This document shows, piece after piece, positions 25,474-32,035 of a stretch of DNA of 35,395 nucleotides. Positions within the stretch are counted from its first letter, which is position 1, and every line of letters begins with the position of its first letter. Source of the stretch: Mucilaginibacter sp. Its GTDB lineage: Bacteria; Bacteroidota; Bacteroidia; Sphingobacteriales; Sphingobacteriaceae. A program made the translations under genes and the position numbers. The notes under the pieces were generated by a model. The model had not been told where the DNA came from, did not search any database, and was given only the letters and a program-made list of their open reading frames with translations. The stretch lies in NCBI RefSeq assembly GCF_028288185.1, contig NZ_JAQBOF010000015.1:1-35395 (forward strand), read 5' to 3'.

Positions 25474-25635
25474 ATGCTGATGTATATAAGGCGTTTAAAA
25501 AGGGAGAATGTTACAGTGGGAGTGAAATTTTTGGGCGAGGATTGGGCTTTGCCACCCGATAGCTATCAGCTAAATAACCGCATTGTTTTCCTGATAGAAC
25601 CTTTCCGGTTTTTTGATGTTCATATAAACAAATGA
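25474..25635 (+). CDS. Possible 53-aa ORF overlapping the CheB start
   Basis: ATG at 25474 opens a 53-residue frame (MLMYIRRLKRENVTVGVKF at the start, ending FFDVHINK) whose TGA overlaps the ATG of the methylesterase gene in the four bases ATGA, the usual sign of translational coupling. There is no recognised domain, and no clear ribosome site or promoter. It would be transcribed divergently from the blaI-type gene. It could be a real short gene, a leader ORF, or chance. Confidence 0.35.
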   Translation: MLMYIRRLKRENVTVGVKFLGEDWALPPDSYQLNNRIVFLIEPFRFFDVHINK

Positions 25636-26663
25636 AGACCACGACTCCAAAAGCTTTCAATTATAAAACCGGCCAACTAATTGTTGTAGGTGCTTCGGCC
25701 GGGGGGTTGAATGCGCTGATTAATTTAGTTGAGCAATTACCGGAGAACTTTCAGGCCCCGGTGCTGATTGTACAGCATATTTCTGCAGACGCTTCAGGCG
25801 ATGTACTTTTAAACGCCTTAAACAAGCAAGGCAAACTTAGATGCGTCCATGCAGTACATGGAGAGATCATTCAAGCCGGCAATGTTTATTTAGCGCCATC
25901 TGATCATCACCTCCTGGTTGGCACAGACGGACGCCTTAATGTTACCAAAGGTGCACCGGAAAACCGTTCACGCCCGGGCATCGACCCACTATTCCGATCG
26001 GCCGCAGTTGCATTTGGAAACAGGGCGACCGGAATTATACTAACCGGTTACCTGGATGATGGAACGGCCGGGCTCATAGCTATCAAAAGATGCGGAGGCA
26101 CTTGTATAGTGCAAGATCCAAAGGAGGCTGACTATCCCGATATGCCTAAAAATGCCCTCAACCAGCTCAAGGTGGATTATTGTATCACTATCGCAGAAAT
26201 GGGTGGCATACTTACTAAGCTGGTGGCCGGGAAGCCCGGCAGGCAAAAAGCGATCCCCAAAGATATTCAGCGTGAAGCCATCATCGCCGAGCGGGTATTG
26301 AGCGATCTGCCTTCGGTAAACGCCTTGGGCAAACAGGTGCCGTTCAATTGTCCGGGTTGCGGCGGTGTGCTATGGAAGATAGCTAAAGGGCCCCAATTGA
26401 GATACCGTTGCCATACCGGCCACGCTTACACTGCGGCGGCGTTGCTGGCCGAGCAAACTAAAAAAATTGAAGAAACAATGTGGACCGCGTTGCGGATGTT
26501 TGAAGAAAGAAAAAACCTGCTAACTACACTTGCGAAAGATCAAAGCAGTGCTCAAGGCCGTTCGGCCGCAGAGCGGGCAAAATTGTCCCAGCTACATATT
26601 GACCGCATCAGGACATTCCTGCTGGCGGATGACAAAGCAACCAGGAGTGATCTGCCGAAGTGA
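25632..26663 (+). CDS. CheB-type protein-glutamate methylesterase without receiver domain
   Basis: The catalytic CheB domain covers residues about 15-200: Ser22 in VGASAGG, His49 in VQHIS and Asp143 in TGYLDDGTAG form the expected Ser-His-Asp triad. CheB normally removes methyl groups from chemoreceptors or deamidates them, under control of an N-terminal receiver domain; here that domain is absent. Instead a C-terminal extension (about 230-343) holds a zinc-ribbon-like CPGC and CHTGH set and a helical segment (LLAEQTKKIEETMWTALRMF). No chemoreceptor, CheR or CheA is nearby, so a chemotaxis role is doubtful; such stand-alone enzymes may act in other signalling systems. It is divergent from the BlaI/M56 pair and may share its control region. 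Confidence 0.85.
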   Translation: MKTTTPKAFNYKTGQLIVVGASAGGLNALINLVEQLPENFQAPVLIVQHISADASGDVLLNALNKQGKLRCVHAVHGEIIQAGNVYLAPSDHHLLVGTDGRLNVTKGAPENRSRPGIDPLFRSAAVAFGNRATGIILTGYLDDGTAGLIAIKRCGGTCIVQDPKEADYPDMPKNALNQLKVDYCITIAEMGGILTKLVAGKPGRQKAIPKDIQREAIIAERVLSDLPSVNALGKQVPFNCPGCGGVLWKIAKGPQLRYRCHTGHAYTAAALLAEQTKKIEETMWTALRMFEERKNLLTTLAKDQSSAQGRSAAERAKLSQLHIDRIRTFLLADDKATRSDLPK

Positions 26664-26700
26664 CAAAATCAACCTCGTTGATTACAACATTGAAAGATTA

Positions 26701-26733
26701 AAATAAAGCCCTCGCCGGTATCCGGAAAGGACC
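26701..26733 (-). terminator. Likely terminator of the repeat-protein gene
   Basis: On the minus strand, CCTTTCCGG pairs with CCGGCGAGG (one mismatch, one G-U), followed by GCTTTATTTT, about 70 bp past the stop of the 125-aa gene. Moderate support. Confidence 0.45.
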
Positions 26734-26801
26734 TAACTATTTGGCACTAAAAAAAACGGCTATTTATTAAAACCAGCATTGCTGTTTAAAAATTTACTGT
26801 T

Positions 26802-27179
26802 TTAATACCTTCTGCGGTCGTCTGGATGGTAAATGCGTACCCTTCTGTGCGACCGGTGGTTGTAGGCAGTGCGCGTGTTGCTATTCCTGCCGTTATCATA
26901 ACCGTTACGGGTTTGGGTGGTCCGGGTTTGCTGGGTGGTGGTGTTGTTGGCATTCCTGCCGTTATCATAACCATTATGGGTTTGGGTAGTCCGGGTTTGC
27001 TGGGTTGTGGTGTTGTTGTCATTCCTGCCGTTATCATAACCGTTACGGGTTTGGGTGGTCCGGGTTTGCTGGGTGGTGCGCGTGTTTCTGCTGCCCTGGG
27101 TTTGGTATTGTCTTTGCTGGCCAAATGTGGCGGTGATAGCTATAACTACTATAGCGATCATCAATAATGATCTTTTCAT
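26802..27179 (-). CDS. Small secreted Asn/Thr/Gln/Arg-rich repeat protein
   Basis: 125 residues: a signal peptide (MKRSLLMIAIVVIAITATFG), then three copies of a 23-residue unit (QTRTTQTRNGYDNGRN followed by an N/T-rich linker), then a basic tail (RSHRRVRIYHPDDRRRY). It has a very high pI. The DNA repeat is 69 bp, and all three frames stay open across it, giving false ORFs. This frame is chosen because it alone has a signal peptide, a strong ribosome site at the right distance and a natural C-terminus. Function is unknown; the composition suggests an extracellular, surface-binding or nucleic-acid/polysaccharide-binding polypeptide, which is inference only. Confidence 0.7.
   Translation of the reverse strand: MKRSLLMIAIVVIAITATFGQQRQYQTQGSRNTRTTQQTRTTQTRNGYDNGRNDNNTTTQQTRTTQTHNGYDNGRNANNTTTQQTRTTQTRNGYDNGRNSNTRTAYNHRSHRRVRIYHPDDRRRY
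26883..27080. repeat. 69-bp tandem repeat, about three copies
   Basis: Copies start at 26883, 26952 and 27021 (ATTCCTGCCGTTATCATAAC...), exactly 69 bp apart, with few differences. The array encodes the 23-residue units of the secreted protein on the minus strand and is a candidate for length variation. Confidence 0.9.
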
Positions 27180-27732
27180 AATATCGTCTCCTCCTTTAAG
27201 ATTATATTAACTTACTACAAGTAGTTTTATAGTTTGTTTTAAATTATGCAGTTATATTTTATTTTAAAGAATATTTTTTAACCGGTAGTTGTTGTTGAGG
27301 GGGCGCAGAAAACTATGCGTCCTGTTGCTTGTGCGGACGCAAACAGCGGAGGTACACAAAATCCTAGGCCTTTGTTGGTGTTATCACCAACAAAACCAAC
27401 ATGCCGGTACTTGTTGGTGATAACACTAACAAGGGCGAGTACCTTTGTGCCAAGAGGCGCAACGTGAATAAAGTTTTGGGCGTTTCCGCCGATAGAGACG
27501 GCCGCGCTATATGCTTATACCCTGCCACCGCTGCATACTCGCGCCAGTTTTGAGCGCCCAAGTTCGAAAACCGTTAAGGCCCATACCGATGCCGGCTTAT
27601 TAAGCCACAAACAGCAAGACCTTAACGGTATTACAATAAAATGCAAGGTTAGGTTTAATTGGTGTAGGCAGGTATACGCGCGATCTGAAGGAGTGCTACG
27701 GACAGAGTGGGCGTAATTACCTGGCGATGGTT
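27180..27732. other. Palindrome-rich gene-free region (553 bp)
   Basis: Holds a palindrome TTTGTTGGTG-TTAT-CACCAACAAA (27371-27394), a related one at 27410-27433 (one mismatch), a plus-strand TACCTTTG box at 27440-27447 with no good -33, and a 10-bp stem ACCGTTAAGG (27570-27579 with 27620-27629) enclosing a GGCTTA/TAAGCC hairpin. A 65-codon minus-strand frame (27364-27561) runs through the palindromes and is not credible. I see no convincing gene; the palindromes are typical dispersed repeats. Confidence 0.5.
27188..27197 (-). promoter_or_regulatory. Unusually strong Shine-Dalgarno site
   Basis: On the minus strand AAAGGAGGAG lies 8 bp before the ATG at 27179. Full anti-SD complementarity is rare in Bacteroidota, and I see no comparable site before the other genes of this window. 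It fixes the start of the repeat-protein gene. Confidence 0.7.
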
Positions 27733-28155
27733 TTAGCGGTTAGCCAGTAACAATGCGGCGTAGGCGTGCTGCTTGTAATTTTTGTGCGCTTTGCCTAAAG
27801 GGTGGCCCGTAGCATCGGTAATTTGGTACTGGTCCTTTCCGGCGTATTTAATGTGTAGGAGGCTTTCGCCTTTAACATTACAGTACGATCCATTCTTTTT
27901 CACGGTGCCTAACTGCCGGCCGTCGGCAGTGGTAACTTTTCCGCTCATGTCGACAGAGAACAGGCCCTTGTCCGTGTTGTCGCGCACCACATCGTTTTTG
28001 TCGATGTAGCCGATTTGGTTGCCCGCCTTGTTAAACAGCCAGCCCCTGGAGTTAATGATAAATTGTGGTGTGGCGGCCTTTTGGGCAATTAAGGTGAATG
28101 AATTGGTGGTAATGATTGTTAACAGGGTTAACAAAAGCAGGGGGAACTTTTTCAT
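27733..28155 (-). CDS. Secreted beta-flower-like small protein (paralogue A)
   Basis: 140 residues with a signal peptide (MKKFPLLLLTLLTIITTNSF, cleavage near LIAQ). The mature part is a run of short repeats, each an x-G-x-(L/V)-x-x-x-x-G-x-x-(I/L)-G strand-turn unit: RGWLFNKAGNQIGYIDK, GKVTTADGRQLGTVKK, NGSYCNVKGESLLHI, ATGHPLGKAHKNYKQHA. This fits the 5-fold beta-flower type of Bacteroidota exported proteins, including the C-terminal KNYKxHA followed by hydrophobics. The function of the family is unknown. A paralogue (29633-30094) has the same layout, on the same strand and 1.5 kb away, with the five-bladed glycosidase-like gene between them. The fold name is by recognition and not certain. 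Confidence 0.75.
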   Translation of the reverse strand: MKKFPLLLLTLLTIITTNSFTLIAQKAATPQFIINSRGWLFNKAGNQIGYIDKNDVVRDNTDKGLFSVDMSGKVTTADGRQLGTVKKNGSYCNVKGESLLHIKYAGKDQYQITDATGHPLGKAHKNYKQHAYAALLLANR

Positions 28156-28530
28156 TGTACAAATATTTAGGGGTTAATATTGATTGTATTAAAGTTACAA
28201 TAAATAATATTGTTTTTAATTGATTTTTACGGTGTTAATAAATATTATTTTTACTTGACTATACAGGTTTGGTTGCCCCTGCCTTGATTTTTTGCACCAT
28301 GCCCGCGTTAGGGGTAGCAGCGGATACCGGCCCTTTTTCCAGTTTGCAGTTGTTAGTTTGCAGTTAGCAGGTATTTGCAGGTTGGTTATTTCTTGCAGAA
28401 ACTGAGCCTAAGGCCTGCAGGCGTATGAGCGGATAACCCGGGCCGCAGGCAACGCCCTACACTTTTAATATCGGCTCTGCCATCGTTAGTATTATCATCA
28501 ACAATTACCGATATTTTGTAATTTAGCCAT
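28156..28530. other. Intergenic region (375 bp) between beta-flower gene and five-bladed protein
   Basis: Divergent region. AT-rich partial inverted repeats lie close to the beta-flower start (AATATT-ATTGTA with TACAAT-AATATT, about 28173-28209). A cluster of AGTTTGCAGTTGTTAG/TTTGCAGTTAGCAG words (28340-28385) belongs to the dispersed TTGGCAGT-type repeat. No ORF or RNA gene is apparent. Confidence 0.5.
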
Positions 28531-29520
28531 ATGGCCAATATGAAAAACTTAAAAAAAATAACAAGCAATATCATTAACCCGATAATAACCGGTATAGCCC
28601 TGACCCTAATTTTTGCAACCATCTGCCATGCCCAAGAAACCGTTGCCGGCTGGGTAAAATATGATAAAAACCCGGTGTTGGGTGGTAGTTTCGGGACAAT
28701 ATTTGATATTACAGTTCTGCGTGATGGTGACGGCTACAGCATGTGGAGTTCATGGCGGCCGCAGAAGAGTGTCGCGCTATCTACCAGTAAAAATGGGTTA
28801 ACTTGGACAGATCCGGTGTCGGTACTTACGCCAAACGCGGACAATAAATGGGAGTCGGACTTAAACCGGCCCTGCGTGGTTAAAAAAGGAAATCTTTACC
28901 ATATGTGGTATACCGGCCAGGCCGCGGGGAAATCATGGATCGGTTACGCAACCAGTACTGATGGCAGGGCCTGGACCCGCATGAGCAAGACACCCGTGCT
29001 GTCCGCCGAGTTGGCGTGGGAGAAAACATCGGTAATGTGCCCCAGTGTAATCTGGGATGCCAAAGCCGGTATTTATAAAATGTGGTACTCGGGCGGCGAA
29101 CAGTACGAACCGGATGCCATCGGCTACGCAACCAGTACAGACGGCATCAACTGGAAAAAAAATACAGAGAACCCTATCTTTAAAAATGACCCTGCTAATA
29201 AGTGGGAACAGGCAAAGGTTACCGCTTGCCAGGTAATTAAACAAAAGGACGGTTATTTAATGTTCTACATCGGGTTTAGAGATGTAGACTACGCCCAGAT
29301 TGGCGCGGCACGGTCGGCAGACGGGATCCATAACTGGGTAAGGCACCCCCAAAATCCCCTCATCCGTCCGGGTGATGGCTGGGATGCCAGCGCGGTTTAC
29401 AAACCCTACGCCATTTTTGACGGCAAGCAATGGCTATTATGGTACAACGGCCGCAAAGGCGGCAAAGAACAAATAGGGGTTGTGCTGCACAAAGGCGAAG
29501 ATTTGGTGTTTGGTAAATAA
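28531..29520 (+). CDS. Secreted five-bladed beta-propeller, glycoside hydrolase 32/43/130-like
   Basis: 329 residues with a signal peptide ending CHAQ (start at 28531; an ATG at 28540 is also possible). Five blade repeats can be seen: YSMWSSW...STSKNGLTW, YHMWYTG...IGYATSTDGRAW, YKMWYSGG...IGYATSTDGINW, YLMFYIGF...IGAARSADG, WLLWYNGR...IGVVLHKGE. This is the arrangement of the GH43/GH32/GH130 five-bladed superfamily. The first blade has FDITVLRDGDGY and other acidic residues, but I cannot place the three catalytic acids with confidence, so activity and substrate are open. Blades 2 and 3 share near-identical DNA (ACGCAACCAGTAC), a sign of internal duplication. It lies divergent to paralogue A and convergent to paralogue B. 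Confidence 0.75.
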   Translation: MANMKNLKKITSNIINPIITGIALTLIFATICHAQETVAGWVKYDKNPVLGGSFGTIFDITVLRDGDGYSMWSSWRPQKSVALSTSKNGLTWTDPVSVLTPNADNKWESDLNRPCVVKKGNLYHMWYTGQAAGKSWIGYATSTDGRAWTRMSKTPVLSAELAWEKTSVMCPSVIWDAKAGIYKMWYSGGEQYEPDAIGYATSTDGINWKKNTENPIFKNDPANKWEQAKVTACQVIKQKDGYLMFYIGFRDVDYAQIGAARSADGIHNWVRHPQNPLIRPGDGWDASAVYKPYAIFDGKQWLLWYNGRKGGKEQIGVVLHKGEDLVFGK

Positions 29521-29585
29521 ACACCATCAAGGACATCGACACCCGTTGGCAATTGCCGGCTACCTCACAGCCTAAAACTTACGGC

Positions 29586-29622
29586 ATAAAAAAGCCCTTG
29601 CCGGCATTACGCCAACAAAGGC
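29586..29622 (-). terminator. Terminator of beta-flower paralogue B
   Basis: On the minus strand GCCTTTGTTGGC, GTAAT loop, GCCGGCAAGGGC (12 pairs, four of them G-U), then TTTTTT; it begins about 10 bp past the stop codon. Confidence 0.7.
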
Positions 29623-29632
29623 AGGAATTAAA

Positions 29633-30094
29633 CTAATTAAGATTTTTGGCGGCTTTTTCTTTTGCCTTAGTTAGCCAGTAGCAATGGGCGGCGCAGGCAT
29701 GCAGCTTGTAGTTTTTATGTGTTGTGCCTATATTATGCCCTTGCGGGTCTAAAATTGCACAATTTTCTTTATCGATATCTTTGGTGGTTACTATACTTTG
29801 GCCGGCATTGTTAACAAACGATCCGTTCATTTTAGCGAAACCTAATCTTCGCCCATCAGCGCTTATCACATTTCCGACCTTGTCAATAAAGTATAATTTG
29901 CGATCGGCGTTGTCTTTAACCACATTGTTTTTGTCAATATAACCCAAGCGGGCACCTGCCGAATTATATATTCCGCCCTTGGCATTAATGTAAATTTGGC
30001 CATCGGTATTGGGTTTTGTTTGTGCAACCGCAGTAACAGAGAAGCCTATCATGATGGCTAACATCATTGATAGTAAAAGATTTATTTTTTTCAT
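29633..30094 (-). CDS. Secreted beta-flower-like small protein (paralogue B)
   Basis: 153 residues from ATG 30094 (a TTG two codons upstream is not needed). Signal peptide MKKINLLLSMMLAIMIGFSV, cleavage after AVAQ. Strand-turn repeats: AKGGIYNSAGARLGYIDKNN, KVGNVISADGRRLGFAKMNG, SFVNNAGQSIVTTKDI, CAILDPQGHNIGTTHKNYKLHA, then a short Lys-rich tail. It is closely similar to paralogue A throughout (GYIDKNxVVxDNxD and ADGRxLG are shared), so the two arose by duplication. The gene is preceded, only 4 bp before the ATG, by a perfect 24-bp inverted repeat, and followed by its own terminator. Function is unknown. Confidence 0.75.
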   Translation of the reverse strand: MKKINLLLSMMLAIMIGFSVTAVAQTKPNTDGQIYINAKGGIYNSAGARLGYIDKNNVVKDNADRKLYFIDKVGNVISADGRRLGFAKMNGSFVNNAGQSIVTTKDIDKENCAILDPQGHNIGTTHKNYKLHACAAHCYWLTKAKEKAAKNLN

Positions 30095-30098
30095 GATC

Positions 30099-30155
30099 AA
30101 TTTATTTAATAAACAGGATTTTATGTATACAAAAATCCTGTTTATTAAATAAATT
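30099..30155 (-). promoter_or_regulatory. Perfect 24-bp inverted repeat in front of paralogue B
   Basis: Arms 30099-30122 and 30132-30155 are exact reverse complements around a 9-bp centre that contains TGTATACA. The right end is 4 bp before the ATG on the minus strand. In RNA it would form a 24-bp stem that buries the start region; in DNA it could be an operator or a recombination site. No promoter box is visible inside. Its origin is unknown. Confidence 0.6.
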
Positions 30156-30275
30156 AAAATGATGACGGGCAGCGCGTTAGGTGATAATTATCACTAATGG
30201 TATTCTGTACCAACCAAAACAGGGCATTTCTACAGAGCCGCATTGAAGTATGGCGTACAGGCCTTTGCCTGCATG

Positions 30276-30297
30276 CTTCGAGAACCTCAGTATGACA
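30276..30297 (-). repeat. Half-copy of TGTCATGCTGAGG repeat
   Basis: The reverse complement of 21047-21068 with one difference; similarity continues into the loop (GCATGC, GGCCT). It is a single arm here and does not form the full hairpin. Confidence 0.6.
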
Positions 30298-30319
30298 CCC
30301 TTTTTGCATTATTAATTCA

Positions 30320-30715
30320 CTACATATTAAAAACGTTCCATTTATGCCCGTCCGGGTCCTCGAAGCTAAAGCCATAGTAGCCTGCGCCAAATTCGGCAGG
30401 TTGGCTAAAGATGTTGCCGCCGGCGTTACGCACCTCGGTGGCCCAGGCATCCGCTTCTTCGCGGCTATCGGCCCAAAGGGTAAACATTATTTCGTTACTA
30501 CCGGATAGGTCGGCCGTGCCGGTATTTACCGGGTCTTTAAAATGATCATGCGAAAAAAAGTGCACCACAAAACCGTTGTCGCCAATTTTAAAGCTGGTCA
30601 GTTCATTGGTCTTGTTACGCCCTTCGTTTGATGTAAACCCTATCGCGGTATAAAACTTGCGGGTGTGCTCTACATCTTTTACGGCCAGGTTGGCCCATAT
30701 TTTTGTCGGTTGCAT
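30320..30715 (-). CDS. VOC family protein (glyoxalase/bleomycin-resistance fold)
   Basis: 131 residues with the paired beta-alpha-beta-beta-beta modules of the vicinal-oxygen-chelate superfamily: KIWANLAVKDVEHTRKFYTAIGF at the start of module 1 (described by its pattern: N-L-x-V-x-D, then R-x-F-Y), and EIMFTLWADSREEADAWATE and FGAGYYGFSFEDPDGHKW in module 2. The EDPDGHKWNVF end with its acidic and His residues is typical of PhnB-like or general VOC members. The substrate cannot be given; such proteins cover lyases, dioxygenases and antibiotic-binding proteins. It is monocistronic by context. The gap 30156-30319 downstream holds a half-copy of the TGTCATGCTGAGG repeat. Confidence 0.85.
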   Translation of the reverse strand: MQPTKIWANLAVKDVEHTRKFYTAIGFTSNEGRNKTNELTSFKIGDNGFVVHFFSHDHFKDPVNTGTADLSGSNEIMFTLWADSREEADAWATEVRNAGGNIFSQPAEFGAGYYGFSFEDPDGHKWNVFNM

Positions 30716-31138
30716 GATTTTTTATTTAAAGGTATAAACAATTGGGATATTAAAGATGTTTTGATTGCCCTCAACACGCGACATGTCAGAAATGACATAA
30801 TATCTATCGCTTCGCCCGGCATTACAAAGTACGGAAACATTGCCTGATAAAATGGTGACGTAACTTTGTCACCACATTTTAAGTTAAGTTTTTTAACCGG
30901 TGGGGCTGTTGCAGTTAACGCACCAATGAGTACGTATAAAGTTTGGTAAAAAGTGGCAGTTTTTGGCAGTTACAGGTACACCAGCCACACCCCACGGCAG
31001 TTGCAGGTACACCCATTGCAGGTGTACGCAGTTTTGTGTAAAATTCTGTAAGTCATCAATCTAACAACAAAAACCGCCCTGATTTTTTAAAATATTCCAC
31101 CATTTTTTTTGAAAAAAGAGGGTGAAAAAAATGGGGTG
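30716..31138. other. Gene-free region (423 bp) before porD end
   Basis: Contains a small TGTCA-GAAA-TGACA hairpin (30784-30797), a plus-strand promoter-like pair (TTG at 30840-30842, 18-bp gap, TAACTTTG at 30861-30868) inside a GGTGAC/GTCACC stem, and two direct copies of GGCAGTTxCAGGTACACC (30965-30982 and 30996-31013) followed by a GTACACC/GGTGTAC hairpin. No ORF follows the promoter-like site, so a short RNA is possible but unproven. Confidence 0.4.
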
Positions 31139-32035
31139 TTAATTCTTCTGCAATTCCTGGTACTTGATACCATTGGCAGGGTCGGCCTTGGTGAAGATGT
31201 TGAGCGCGTCTATACGTGGCTGCGGGTCGGTATGGGCGTATAGCGAGATCAGTTCATCGCACTTAGCCGTAAAAAACACCAGTGGGAACATGGCCCCCAG
31301 TCGTTGCCTGTCTAACTGCGTAAGGGCAGGCAACAGCGCCGATATGGCTTTGCGGCCCTTGGTGGCGTTGTCGGCCATTACATCCAGCCCATTGCGGTGG
31401 TAATCGTACATAAAGCTGCGGAGGGGGGCGTATACCTTGTTATTAAGGTTCTCGGCCAGCCAATAGCGGTTAGTATTACTGTCGAACGCTTTCCAACCCT
31501 TATAGTTGGACGCTTGCGCATTGGTAACCACGGTTTGGGCCAGGTTAAAATACGGCGTGCCACTGTAACGCGCAAAGGTATCGTTGTCAACCCCAGCTAT
31601 AACATAAGCGTAAAACGCCATTACCGAGCCCAGGTTTGATTGAAAGCTTTGGTTGGTATAGTCGATGGTTTGGCCCTCGGTATAGCTAAACTCGAAGTCT
31701 TTATCATTAATACTTAACAGCGTAGTGTTGTAATTGGAGTTAAAAACCGGGCGTGAGGATTGTACCTGCAGCTCGCCGGCGAAGTTACTGCCGCCATCCC
31801 AGGTAGTAATGTTGAGGATGAAGTTGCAGTCTAACCGTTCTTGTGGCAATACGTTTTCTGTCAACCATTTATGGCCGTTCAAAAAGTCCTTCATCGCTGT
31901 CTCCAACGATTGGAACACGCGCTTATTAGTAGTTTGGACCTTAGGCGTAAGTACGGTTATACGCGCGTTTAAATCCTGCGCACGGGCGGCTAGGCTCAAC
32001 AAAAACAACGCTATACATATACTTAACTGCTTCAT
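31139..32035 (-). CDS. porD: DUF4835 family protein, type IX secretion-associated PorD
   Basis: 298 residues with a signal peptide (MKQLSICIALFLLSLAARAQ). The mature N-terminus DLNARITVLTPKVQTTN, and the repeated YxWxGTPYFNLAQ-type region (SGTPYFNLAQTVV), together with the long helical C-terminal half, match the DUF4835 family. Members in Porphyromonas and Flavobacterium are named PorD and are linked to the type IX secretion system, though the precise role is not settled. Its ATG overlaps the coaBC stop by 4 bp, indicating translational coupling. In related genomes recN follows directly; here it is 8.3 kb away. Confidence 0.85.
   Translation of the reverse strand: MKQLSICIALFLLSLAARAQDLNARITVLTPKVQTTNKRVFQSLETAMKDFLNGHKWLTENVLPQERLDCNFILNITTWDGGSNFAGELQVQSSRPVFNSNYNTTLLSINDKDFEFSYTEGQTIDYTNQSFQSNLGSVMAFYAYVIAGVDNDTFARYSGTPYFNLAQTVVTNAQASNYKGWKAFDSNTNRYWLAENLNNKVYAPLRSFMYDYHRNGLDVMADNATKGRKAISALLPALTQLDRQRLGAMFPLVFFTAKCDELISLYAHTDPQPRIDALNIFTKADPANGIKYQELQKN

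Noticed and set aside
26786..27167. Two further long frames, one on each strand, over the 69-bp repeat
   Set aside because: A repeat length divisible by three keeps all frames open; only the minus-strand frame at 26802-27179 has a signal peptide and ribosome site.
27364..27561. A minus-strand frame of 65 codons
   Set aside because: It runs through two palindromic repeats, has no promoter or ribosome site, and the product shows no fold-like pattern.
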